Origin: Spirochaetia bacterium
GTDB lineage: Bacteria; Spirochaetota; Spirochaetia; Treponematales; Breznakiellaceae
Length of the DNA stretch: 8,095 bases
Direction of reading: 5' to 3'
NCBI GenBank assembly: GCA_025997655.1
Contig: BNUW01000113.1
Coordinates: 1-8,095 of the forward strand
Part shown: piece by piece, positions 1 to 5,882 of the stretch
Numbering within the stretch: the stretch's first letter is position 1
Layout of the letters: the number at the start of each line of letters is the position of its first letter
Notes under the pieces: generated by a model
Databases searched by the model: none
What the model was told of the DNA's origin: nothing
Seen by the model: only the letters and a program-made list of their open reading frames with translations
Position numbers and translations under genes: made by a program

Positions 1-904
1 GGAAAGAAAAGGTAGGGCCCCACTCGTTGCCCTCCGCCGTATGGTTGAACACGATGTCCAGGATTACCTCGATCCCCGCCTTGTGGAGTTCCCGGACCAT
101 CTCCTTGAATTCCTGTACCTGGCCGCCGGGGCTTTTGTCCCAGGCGTAGGAGCCCTTGGGGGCGAAGAAAGCCACCGTGGAATAGCCCCAGTAATTTACC
201 AGGGGTTTACCGGTGCGGGGATTTTTCCGGGCAAGTTCCCCCTCATAGAACTCATGGATGGGCAGCAATTCCAGGCTGGTTATCCCCAGTTCCTTGAAGA
301 AGGGGATTTTCTCGATGACCCCCCGGTAGGTCCCCGGGTGTTGTACGGCGGAATTGGGGTGGGCGGTCAGGCCCCGGACATGGGTCTCATAGAGCACGCT
401 GAACCGCAGGGGGTAGTTCAGGGGGATATCCCCCTGCCAGTCAAAGGCGTCGTCAATAACGATACACCGGGGCTTGGCGCGGATATCATCCTTGTAAGAG
501 AAGGACAGGTCGTTGGAAAGGCCGCCGGGGTTGTAGCCCGTGCCGGCGGTCATGTCCCAGTGGGAAAGGTCCGTCAGCGCCTTGGCATAGGGGTCCAACA
601 GCGTCTTGTTGGGGTTGAAACGGAGCCCTTTTTCGGGCATATAGGGGCCGTCCGCCCGGTACAGGTACTGGGTCCCGGCGCCGAGACCCCGGATATGGCA
701 GTGCCAAATATCACCGGTACGGTTCTTGCGCTTGTCCAGGATGATTTCTTCAACGGCGCTGTCAGGGGAGGCGGACTCAAAGAGGATCAGGGTTACCGCC
801 GTGGCGTTCCGGGAAAAGAGGGAGAAGTTTACCCCCGTTGGCGTCAGGGTGGCGCCCAGGGGAAGGGCTTTCCCTATTTCCGCCTTACTGTTTCCAAATC
901 CCAT
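1..904 (-). CDS. glgX: Glycogen debranching enzyme (GlgX/isoamylase type), 3' end cut off by window edge
   Basis: This is the N-terminal 301 codons of a glycoside hydrolase family 13 enzyme that hydrolyses alpha-1,6 branches of glycogen in the cytosol; the rest lies beyond the left edge. Seen: residues about 10-95 form a CBM48-like N-terminal domain (KALPLGATLTPTGVNFSLFS, then RADGPYMPEKGLRFNPNKTL). The catalytic barrel begins near residue 160 with YETHVRGLTAHP, followed by GITSLELLPIHEF and NYWGYSTVAFFAPKGSYA. Conserved region I is DIVFNHTAEG, with Asp283 and His288. The catalytic nucleophile and acid would be in the missing part. The ATG at 904 gives a normal N-terminus. Its Shine-Dalgarno is weak (GGTGA overlapping the stop of the upstream gene), which fits translational coupling across the 13-base gap. 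The order domain plus THVRGLT motif favours GlgX/TreX over pullulanase or branching enzyme. Confidence 0.92.
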   Translation of the reverse strand, partial: MGFGNSKAEIGKALPLGATLTPTGVNFSLFSRNATAVTLILFESASPDSAVEEIILDKRKNRTGDIWHCHIRGLGAGTQYLYRADGPYMPEKGLRFNPNKTLLDPYAKALTDLSHWDMTAGTGYNPGGLSNDLSFSYKDDIRAKPRCIVIDDAFDWQGDIPLNYPLRFSVLYETHVRGLTAHPNSAVQHPGTYRGVIEKIPFFKELGITSLELLPIHEFYEGELARKNPRTGKPLVNYWGYSTVAFFAPKGSYAWDKSPGGQVQEFKEMVRELHKAGIEVILDIVFNHTAEGNEWGPTFSF

Positions 905-917
905 GGAAATGAGTATA

Positions 918-1667
918 TCACCTTTGCCCGTTTCGGAATAGCTCGACAAATTGTAGGGGGTCGATATTCCGTGCCCCCAGGGCATCCTTATAATCCAGGG
1001 GCATACCCAGGTCCCAGAAGGGCATGCCCAGGCTTTCCAGGTATTTCGCGGTAAGGACCATCTGAACCGCCCCGGCGTTGTCCTCGTCGTAATAGCCGGA
1101 ATAGCTGGTGTACACCCTTCCCGCGAGGATGCCGAATTCCCCGGCCCGCAGTATTCCGTCCCGGTACACCCCAAAAGAAATAGGCCGCACCGGCACCCAG
1201 GGCAGGGCGCGGATTTCCCGGATGGCTTGGCGCAGGGGGGCGGTAAGCCAGGCATCATCGTGGACCTCCACGCAGCGCTCCAGGATATAATCAAAGTCCG
1301 AATCCACCCGCAGTTCATACCGGGACAGGAAGGGGCGGAGGGATCTTTTGATGTGAAGTTCCGGAAACAGTAATACTGAGCGTACCAGATGGAGCTTAGG
1401 GAGCAGGATGTATTCCAACGAACTTTGGTTCGACGAACCTTGGTTCGCCTCATCGTCATCAAAGGCGGTGGACATAACCAGGAACCCCGCCTTCATCAGG
1501 GCGGCGATAAAGACGGGATCAAACTCCAGGGCCAGGCAGAATTCCTCGTCGTAGTCCGTGGCCAGCATGGTGTCAACGATACTATCAAGGTCATCCCCGG
1601 GGCGTATCAGGATATGCCCCGAGGATGTGTAGCGGACGAAAGCCCGGCGGGAAAACTGCGGCGTCAC
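918..1667 (-). CDS. aat: Leucyl/phenylalanyl-tRNA-protein transferase family protein (divergent Aat)
   Basis: This is a 249-residue protein of the Aat family. Classical members move Leu or Phe from tRNA onto proteins with N-terminal Lys or Arg (N-end rule). Seen: a C-terminal GNAT-like half with GEFGILAGRVYTSYSGYY (176-193) and FWDLGMPLDYKDALGAR (217-233), which aligns without gaps to the E. coli IDCQ...HTASLGA motif. Asp219 matches E. coli Asp186, but Gly221 stands at catalytic Gln188 and Tyr189 at Glu156 of the GES motif. The N-terminal half (GHILIRPGDDL, DYDEEFCLALEFDPVF) also departs from the usual form. Length is close to E. coli Aat (234). Residues 75-83 are a short repeat NQGSSNQSS. 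The start is GTG at 1667 because an in-frame stop lies at 1689-1691; no Shine-Dalgarno is visible and the codon sits in the loop of a 9-bp inverted repeat. It lies 37 bases after the binding-protein gene. The family is fairly sure; transferase activity is not. Confidence 0.78.
   Translation of the reverse strand: MTPQFSRRAFVRYTSSGHILIRPGDDLDSIVDTMLATDYDEEFCLALEFDPVFIAALMKAGFLVMSTAFDDDEANQGSSNQSSLEYILLPKLHLVRSVLLFPELHIKRSLRPFLSRYELRVDSDFDYILERCVEVHDDAWLTAPLRQAIREIRALPWVPVRPISFGVYRDGILRAGEFGILAGRVYTSYSGYYDEDNAGAVQMVLTAKYLESLGMPFWDLGMPLDYKDALGARNIDPLQFVELFRNGQR
1418..1447. repeat. Two tandem 15-base repeats inside the aat-like gene
   Basis: Units ACGAACTTTGGTTCG (1418-1432) and ACGAACCTTGGTTCG (1433-1447) are directly adjacent and match at 14 of 15 bases. 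Each unit is itself an inverted repeat (CGAAC...GTTCG), and the junction GGTTCGACGAACC is a perfect odd palindrome. Fifteen bases is five codons, so the reading frame is kept. On the minus strand it encodes NQGSS-NQSS, a polar linker between FDDDEA and the conserved-looking YILLPKLHL segment. Confidence 0.8.
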
Positions 1668-1687
1668 GTCAGCAGCGCCGCCGCAGT
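1655..1687. repeat. 9-bp perfect inverted repeat around the aat-like start codon
   Basis: Arms ACTGCGGCG (1655-1663) and CGCCGCAGT (1679-1687) are perfect complements separated by 15 bases. In the minus-strand mRNA this could fold into a GC-rich hairpin whose loop contains the GTG start at 1667-1665. No T-run follows, so it is not a typical intrinsic terminator. It could lower translation of the Aat-like gene or mark the 3' end of a processed binding-protein mRNA; both ideas are inference. Confidence 0.55.
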
Positions 1688-1688
1688 G

Positions 1689-1713
1689 TTACTGTGCATT
1701 TGCATTACTGTGC
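1689..1713. repeat. 9-base direct repeat spanning the binding-protein stop codon
   Basis: TTACTGTGC occurs at 1689-1697 and again at 1705-1713 (minus strand GCACAGTAA twice, 16 bases apart). The right copy contains the TAA stop of the binding-protein gene. The left copy supplies the in-frame stop that limits the N-terminus of the Aat-like frame. It looks like a small duplication of the gene end and has no evident function. Confidence 0.6.
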
Positions 1714-3309
1714 GACCCGCACATTTTGCATGGGAAGTACCCACAGCCATGCCGGGCTGACCGCCAGGCCTGTATATTTCTTGTTCAGAACGCTGTGGCG
1801 CTTCCCGTAATCAAAAATAATGTAGGGCACGTCGTTTACCACAATATCCATAAACCGGGATTGCAGCTCAAACCGTTTGGCGCTGTCCACCTCGCTGCGC
1901 TGGGCTTCAATCAGTTCATCAATGCGGGGGGTCGAGTAGGCGGCGGCGTTGTAGCCGTCCTGCCCCGCCTGACTGGATACGTACATGATCTCGATATTGC
2001 CGTTCAAGTCCGGGTAGTCCGCTTCCCAACCGCCGAAGAGCATGTCGTAGTCCCGCTTGCCGTTGCTGTCCAGGATGCCCCCCATCTGGTAGGTATCCTG
2101 CAAGTCCCCGTCCGTCCGGACGATTTCCACTTCGATGTTCAGGGCTTTCAGTTGATCCTGGAGGAAGAGGCCCCGCTGATTGTACATGGAGGTTTCACCG
2201 ATAATAACCTTGGCGCTGAATCCGTTGGGATAGGCGGACCGGGCGAGGAACTGCTTTGCCTTCGCTAAGTCGTAATCGTAGGGGGCGGTCTTTGCGAGGT
2301 ACTGTTCCCACCGGGCGGCGTTTTCACCGTACAGGGCGGGGCCAAAGGGCAGCACGGTCCCCAGGGTTCCTGCGGACTTAACGATACTCCGGTTAAACTC
2401 CGGCAGATTCAGTGCATGGGAAACCGCCCGGCGCACATTCACATCGTCGAAGGGGGGGCGCTGGGTATTAAAGGCCAGGAAGTTCAGGCTGTAGGAATCA
2501 ACACTGGTAAGGTTCGTGTTTTTATCCTGCGCCAACTGATCAAGCATATCCAGGGGCACATTGGCGCTGAAATCAACATCCCCTCTTTGGAGAGCAATGA
2601 CCCGGGTGGTATCCTCGGGGATGATCTTGTACACCAGGGTATCAATGTTATTGGCCGCCCGCTTTGCACTATCCCAATAGTTGGTGTTTTTTTTGAGCAC
2701 AATCTCCTGGCCGCTGGTCCAGCTCTGGTACACAAAGGGACCCGTGGCAAGGATACCGCCCTGAGCGGTACCGAAATTATCACGGTGCTTTTCGTAGTAG
2801 GCCTTGCTGATGATCCGCCCGGCGCCGATGGCGGGGATATACTTGAACACCGCCGAGGGTTTGCTCAGTTTGATGGTAAGCTGCCAGGGACCGGTGGCGG
2901 TAATGCTTTCCACATCGGTATAGAAGTCCGCAAAGTAGGTGCCGCCCTCGGGGTCCCGGTACCGTTCAAGGGAAAAGAGCACGTCATCCATGGTCATCCT
3001 GGTCCCGTCGGAAAAGACAATGTCCTCCCGCACCTCATAGACATAGGTCAACGCGTCCGGCTGGTTCCAACTTTTTGCCAGTTCCGGAACGATGGTATTG
3101 TTCAGGTCCAGGGTCAGGAGACCCTCGGTAATCTGGTTGGTTACCTGGTTGGTCACGTAGTTCCAGGCCAAACCGGGGTCCACCGCCCGGATATCCTCGC
3201 TCAAGGCCACGGTAAAGGTAATGTCCTTTGACTTACCGGCCTTGCCGTTGCCACAGGACATAAACGCCATCAGGGTAAACGCTAAAATAAGACAGCCAAT
3301 TTTCTTCAT
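1705..3309 (-). CDS. ABC transporter substrate-binding lipoprotein, family 5 (peptide/nickel type)
   Basis: This 534-residue protein is an extracytoplasmic solute-binding protein of the DppA/OppA family (SBP_bac_5). It would be anchored by lipid and deliver ligand to a DppBC-type permease. Seen: a Lys-Lys signal peptide with hydrophobic core and lipidation Cys19 in AFMSC; the lipobox is relaxed, as is common in spirochaetes. Family landmarks follow: NQITEGLLTLD near 58-68, the signature stretch VPELAKSW...VFSDGTRMTMDDVLFSLERY (74-117), later ATGPFVYQSW, FNTQRPPFDDVNVRRAVSHALN and WEADYPDLNG. Length is normal. An ATG 45 bases upstream (3354) is in frame, but the ATG at 3309 is preferred: AGGAGG lies 5 bases before it and the signal peptide starts there. 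A strong promoter lies just upstream. Ligand cannot be read from sequence; the neighbouring dpp genes and aminopeptidase favour peptides, though some family members bind oligosaccharides or nickel. Confidence 0.93.
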   Translation of the reverse strand: MKKIGCLILAFTLMAFMSCGNGKAGKSKDITFTVALSEDIRAVDPGLAWNYVTNQVTNQITEGLLTLDLNNTIVPELAKSWNQPDALTYVYEVREDIVFSDGTRMTMDDVLFSLERYRDPEGGTYFADFYTDVESITATGPWQLTIKLSKPSAVFKYIPAIGAGRIISKAYYEKHRDNFGTAQGGILATGPFVYQSWTSGQEIVLKKNTNYWDSAKRAANNIDTLVYKIIPEDTTRVIALQRGDVDFSANVPLDMLDQLAQDKNTNLTSVDSYSLNFLAFNTQRPPFDDVNVRRAVSHALNLPEFNRSIVKSAGTLGTVLPFGPALYGENAARWEQYLAKTAPYDYDLAKAKQFLARSAYPNGFSAKVIIGETSMYNQRGLFLQDQLKALNIEVEIVRTDGDLQDTYQMGGILDSNGKRDYDMLFGGWEADYPDLNGNIEIMYVSSQAGQDGYNAAAYSTPRIDELIEAQRSEVDSAKRFELQSRFMDIVVNDVPYIIFDYGKRHSVLNKKYTGLAVSPAWLWVLPMQNVRVAQ

Positions 3310-3314
3310 AAAAT

Positions 3315-3320
3315 CCTCCT
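3315..3320 (-). promoter_or_regulatory. Strong Shine-Dalgarno of the binding-protein gene
   Basis: The minus strand reads AGGAGG, 5 bases before ATG at 3309. It decides for this start over the in-frame ATG at 3354. It lies almost at the predicted 5' end of the mRNA, so the leader would be only about 10 bases. Confidence 0.85.
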
Positions 3321-3325
3321 GGTTC

Positions 3326-3354
3326 AGTATACCTTGAATGGGAAGTAAGCTCAA
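3326..3354 (-). promoter_or_regulatory. Sigma-70-type promoter for the binding protein/aat/glgX unit
   Basis: On the minus strand the -35 box is TTGAGC (3354-3349), followed by a 17-base spacer and the -10 box TATACT (3331-3326). Transcription would start near 3319, about 10 bases before the ATG at 3309. Position, spacing and hexamers agree well with a housekeeping promoter. No other promoter is evident between here and glgX, so the three minus-strand genes probably share it. Confidence 0.7.
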
Positions 3355-3362
3355 CCTATACT
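3334..3362 (+). promoter_or_regulatory. Sigma-70-type promoter for the M18 aminopeptidase
   Basis: TTGAAT (3334-3339), a 17-base spacer and TATACT (3357-3362) form a near-consensus promoter. Transcription would begin at about 3368-3370, that is at or next to the ATG at 3369, predicting a leaderless or almost leaderless mRNA. This fits the lack of a Shine-Dalgarno before the gene. It overlaps the opposing promoter almost completely, so RNA polymerase could not occupy both at once. Confidence 0.7.
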
Positions 3363-3368
3363 AAACCC

Positions 3369-4760
3369 ATGGATGATACGCTTAAAAACAAACTGCTCTT
3401 TCAATGGAAAAGCGCCTCCACCGTGATGGACGAAGCGGAAACGGAAGCGGCGGACACCTATTGCCGGGGATATATCGACTTTCTCAATACCGCTAAAACC
3501 GAGCGGGAAACGGTTCGGGAGGCCATTGCCATGGCGGAAAGCCGGGGCTTTGTCCCCTGGGAACAGGGCAAGGCTTTGGCCCCCGGGGACAAGGCATACC
3601 TGAACCAGCGCGGCAAGGCGCTGATCCTCTGCGCGGCGGGGAAGCGGCCCCTGGGGGAGGGCATCTCCATTGCCGCAGCGCACGTAGATTCCCCCCGGCT
3701 TGACCTGAAACAGCGCCCCCTCTACGAGGAAGCCGGGGCGGCCTTTTTCGACACCCACTATTACGGTATGGTCAAGGCCTACCAGTGGACCGGCATACCC
3801 CTGGCCCTGCATGGATACATTGTTCTTAAAAATGGGCAAGGGCTTAGCGTTTGTATCGGGGAAGATCCGGGGGACCCGGTGCTGTTCATCGCGGACCTGC
3901 TGCCCCACCTGGCGAAGAAGCAAATGGAACGGCCCGGTAAGGAATTGGTTACCGCCGAGGACCTTGATGTTATCGCCGGGCTGCGTTTCTGTCCGGGGGA
4001 AGACGGCGATGGCGCGGTGAAGCTCAATATCCTGCGTATCCTCCACGCGCAATACGGTATCACCGAGGGGGACCTCATATCGGCGGAGCTTTCGGTGGTC
4101 CCTGCGCTCCCGGCCCGGGATCTTGGCCTGGACCGGAGCATGGTTGGCGGCTATGGCCAGGATGACAAGGTTTGCGTCTATCCATCTCTGACCGCCCTCT
4201 TCTCCCTTACCGAGCCCCCGGAGTATACCGCCTGTGCGGTATTGGCGGACAAAGAAGAAACCGGTTCCCTGGGCATGACCGGCATGGATTCACATTTCTT
4301 CGGCACTTTTATCGGGGATATTGCAGAGGCTGCCGGCGAAAAAGCGTCCCGGGTCCTGCACAATTCCCTCTGTATCTCTGCGGATGTGAACACCGCCTTC
4401 TATCACCTGTATGCGGAGGTGTTTGATCCCTATGCCGAAGCGCGGCTGAACCACGGGGTGGTACTGTTCCGGTACTGGGGAAAGGGCGGCAAGGACCATA
4501 CCAACGACGCCCAGGCGGAGACCGTGGCGGCGGTGCGGAAAATTCTGGATGACGCAGGAATACTGTGGCAGACCGGGGAAGGCGGCAGGGTGGACGCCGA
4601 AGACTCAGGCACCCTTTCAAAGTTTTTTGCCAACCTGGATATCCCTTCCATTGATCTGGGGGTGCCCATACTGTCCATGCACTCCCCCTTTGAAGCCGCC
4701 GCAAAGACCGATATATACATGGCGCATAGGGCGTTTACGGCTTTCTTTAAAAGAACCTAA
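3369..4760 (+). CDS. M18 family metalloaminopeptidase (aspartyl/aminopeptidase-1 type)
   Basis: This 463-residue cytosolic dizinc exopeptidase is expected to remove N-terminal residues, often acidic ones, from peptides. All metal and catalytic positions are visible: His105 and Asp107 in AAHVDSPRLDLK, the bridging Asp265 in YGQDDKVC, Glu296 (general base) and Glu297 (ligand) in ADKEETGS, Asp339 in ISADVNTA, and His438 in LSMHSPFE. HYYGMVKAYQW (130-140) and NDAQAE also fit the aminopeptidase-1 (ApeA-like) branch known from Borrelia and clostridia. Length is typical and no signal peptide is seen. The ATG at 3369 is the only sensible start; no Shine-Dalgarno precedes it and the promoter predicts a leaderless transcript. 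It stands alone on the plus strand, divergent from the binding-protein gene and convergent with dppF, which suggests a role in digesting imported peptides. Confidence 0.95.
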   Translation: MDDTLKNKLLFQWKSASTVMDEAETEAADTYCRGYIDFLNTAKTERETVREAIAMAESRGFVPWEQGKALAPGDKAYLNQRGKALILCAAGKRPLGEGISIAAAHVDSPRLDLKQRPLYEEAGAAFFDTHYYGMVKAYQWTGIPLALHGYIVLKNGQGLSVCIGEDPGDPVLFIADLLPHLAKKQMERPGKELVTAEDLDVIAGLRFCPGEDGDGAVKLNILRILHAQYGITEGDLISAELSVVPALPARDLGLDRSMVGGYGQDDKVCVYPSLTALFSLTEPPEYTACAVLADKEETGSLGMTGMDSHFFGTFIGDIAEAAGEKASRVLHNSLCISADVNTAFYHLYAEVFDPYAEARLNHGVVLFRYWGKGGKDHTNDAQAETVAAVRKILDDAGILWQTGEGGRVDAEDSGTLSKFFANLDIPSIDLGVPILSMHSPFEAAAKTDIYMAHRAFTAFFKRT

Positions 4761-4804
4761 ACACCCTAGTAGGTAGACACCATTGGCAATGTGTATGAAG
4801 AATG

Positions 4805-4922
4805 TAAACCACCGACCACACAAGAACCCGCTTGCGCGGGGGAGAGCACGGACAAAAGAAAAAGACAGGCAAAAAATCAGTCCCTCTTCTCCGTGTCCGT
4901 GTGGTCGGTGTGGTCCGTGGTT
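4805..4922. repeat. Extragenic imperfect inverted/tandem repeat element between convergent genes
   Basis: The gap at 4761-4928 has no gene. It holds a perfect 12-bp inverted pair, CACCGACCACAC (4810-4821) and GTGTGGTCGGTG (4899-4910). An overlapping second register pairs TAAACCACCGACCAC (4805-4819) with the right end GTGGTCCGTGGTTAA at 13 of 15 positions. The right arm contains tandem 9-mers GTGTGGTCG (4899-4907) and GTGTGGTCC (4908-4916). A small hairpin CCCGC-TTGC-GCGGG lies at 4827-4840, and CACGGACA (4847-4854) is complementary to 4894-4901. The interior is A-rich (AAAAGAAAAAGAC, CAAAAAATC). The GTGTGGTCCGTGGTTAA style resembles interspersed extragenic repeats I remember from several bacteria. 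It may help end transcription from both sides, but there is no clear hairpin plus T-run. Confidence 0.6.
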
Positions 4923-4928
4923 AAATTC

Positions 4929-5882
4929 TTAGTTTTTTATCCGGTGGCAGCTTACCAGATGCTGCGAACCTGCCTCCTGGAGACTTGGCGCTTCAATACG
5001 GCAACGCTCCTCCGCCTCGGGGCAGCGGGAGGCAAAGACGCAGCCCGATATGGGCGCCGCCGGGTTCGGGGTTTCCCCTTTCAAGGCCGCAGCTTCCGTC
5101 CCCGGAGATCCTTCAATCCTGGGCACCGCAGCGACCAGGGAACGGGTATAGGGGTGCAGTTTCCGGCGGAACAGTTCTTCTGCGCTTGCCAGTTCCAGGA
5201 TCTGCCCGAGGTACATCACCGCCACCCGGCTGCTGAGGTACTCCACCACGGTCATGTCGTGGGAAATAAACAGCATGGACAGGGACCGGTTCCTGCGCAG
5301 ATCCTCCAGCAGGTTCAGCAGTTGGGCCTGTATAGAAACATCCAGGGCGGAAAGGGGTTCATCCGCCACAAGCAGGGCGGGGTCCGAAAGCAGCGCCCGG
5401 GTTATGGCGAGCCGCTGGAGCTGCCCCCCGGAAAGTTCCCGGGGCCAGCGGGCCAGGAGATCCTCCGACAGGCCCGTGTCGGCAAAGAGGGCGGCGATCC
5501 TTTCACGCCCCGCAACACGGCTCATGCCGTAGTACCGGCATACCTCCATCAGTGATTCTGCGATCCGCAGCTTGGGATTGAAGGATGCGAAGGGATTCTG
5601 AAACACCATTTGCGCGGCCCGCCGCACCGGACCCAAAGCCCCTCGGCGGAGCTTGGTGATTTCCTGTCCCCGAAAAAGCACCTGCCCCTCGGTAGGTTCA
5701 ATGAGCCGCAGCGCCAGACGACCCAGGGTAGATTTTCCGCAGCCGCTCTCCCCCACGATACCCAGAATCTCGTTCTGTCCGAGGGAAAAGGAAATGCCGT
5801 TTACCGCCCGCAGTATACGGCCGCCGCTCTGGGGAAAGTATTTTTTCAAGCCCCGGACTTCAAGGATGGAACCCTCGCTCAT
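4929..5882 (-). CDS. dppF: Peptide ABC transporter ATP-binding protein DppF
   Basis: This 317-residue ATPase pairs with DppD to power import through DppBC on the inner face of the membrane. Seen in order: Walker A GESGCGKST (44-52), Q-loop VFQNP (Gln95), signature LSGGQLQR (150-157), Walker B LLVADEP (170-176), D-loop SALD (Asp181), and switch His208 in FISHD. The C-terminal oligopeptide-transporter extension has GCVFASRCPEAEERC and LVSCH, giving Cys281, Cys287, Cys294 and Cys312, spaced like the iron-sulphur ligands reported for Dpp ATPases. Length is normal. The ATG at 5882 overlaps the dppD stop by ATGA, with GGAG 6 bases upstream, so translation is probably coupled. It is the last gene of the transporter operon and runs toward the M18 gene. 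Dipeptide versus oligopeptide or nickel specificity cannot be told from the ATPase. Confidence 0.94.
   Translation of the reverse strand: MSEGSILEVRGLKKYFPQSGGRILRAVNGISFSLGQNEILGIVGESGCGKSTLGRLALRLIEPTEGQVLFRGQEITKLRRGALGPVRRAAQMVFQNPFASFNPKLRIAESLMEVCRYYGMSRVAGRERIAALFADTGLSEDLLARWPRELSGGQLQRLAITRALLSDPALLVADEPLSALDVSIQAQLLNLLEDLRRNRSLSMLFISHDMTVVEYLSSRVAVMYLGQILELASAEELFRRKLHPYTRSLVAAVPRIEGSPGTEAAALKGETPNPAAPISGCVFASRCPEAEERCRIEAPSLQEAGSQHLVSCHRIKN

Larger units (their letters stand above)
3321..3367. repeat. Near-symmetric inverted repeat covering the divergent promoters
   Basis: With position 3344 as centre, GGTTcAGTATAccTTGA (3321-3337) pairs with TCAAccTATACTaAACC (3351-3367) at 14 of 17 positions. 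The matched bases include both -10 hexamers and the first four bases of both -35 hexamers. The symmetry may simply reflect two similar promoters face to face, but the outer GGTT/AACC matches are not promoter elements and could belong to an operator. Confidence 0.65.

Noticed and set aside
41..1054. A 337-codon open frame on the plus strand
   Set aside because: It is antisense to glgX and crosses the glgX/aat boundary. The minus strand has clear GH13 and Aat motifs, while this translation is Gly/Pro/Val-rich without any family pattern, as expected for antisense of GC-rich codons.
2416..3231. A 271-codon plus-strand open frame
   Set aside because: It lies wholly opposite the family-5 binding-protein gene, has low-complexity composition and no recognisable domain.
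3351..4052. A 233-codon minus-strand open frame overlapping the divergent promoter
   Set aside because: It is antisense to the M18 gene, whose catalytic residues are all intact.
4827..4842. CCCGC-TTGC-GCGGG hairpin as an intrinsic terminator
   Set aside because: No T-run follows on either strand, so it does not meet the usual pattern; it is treated as part of the extragenic repeat.
4861..4878. A-rich stretch as part of a terminator for dppF (T-run on the minus strand)
   Set aside because: The T-runs are not directly preceded by a stable GC-rich stem.
4761..4928. CRISPR array or tRNA in the intergenic gap
   Set aside because: The repeats are short, imperfect and without regular spacers, and no cloverleaf or TTCRANY-type loop is present.
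4791..5555. A 254-codon plus-strand open frame beginning in the intergenic repeat
   Set aside because: Most of it is antisense to dppF with its full set of ATPase motifs; the rest translates the extragenic repeat.
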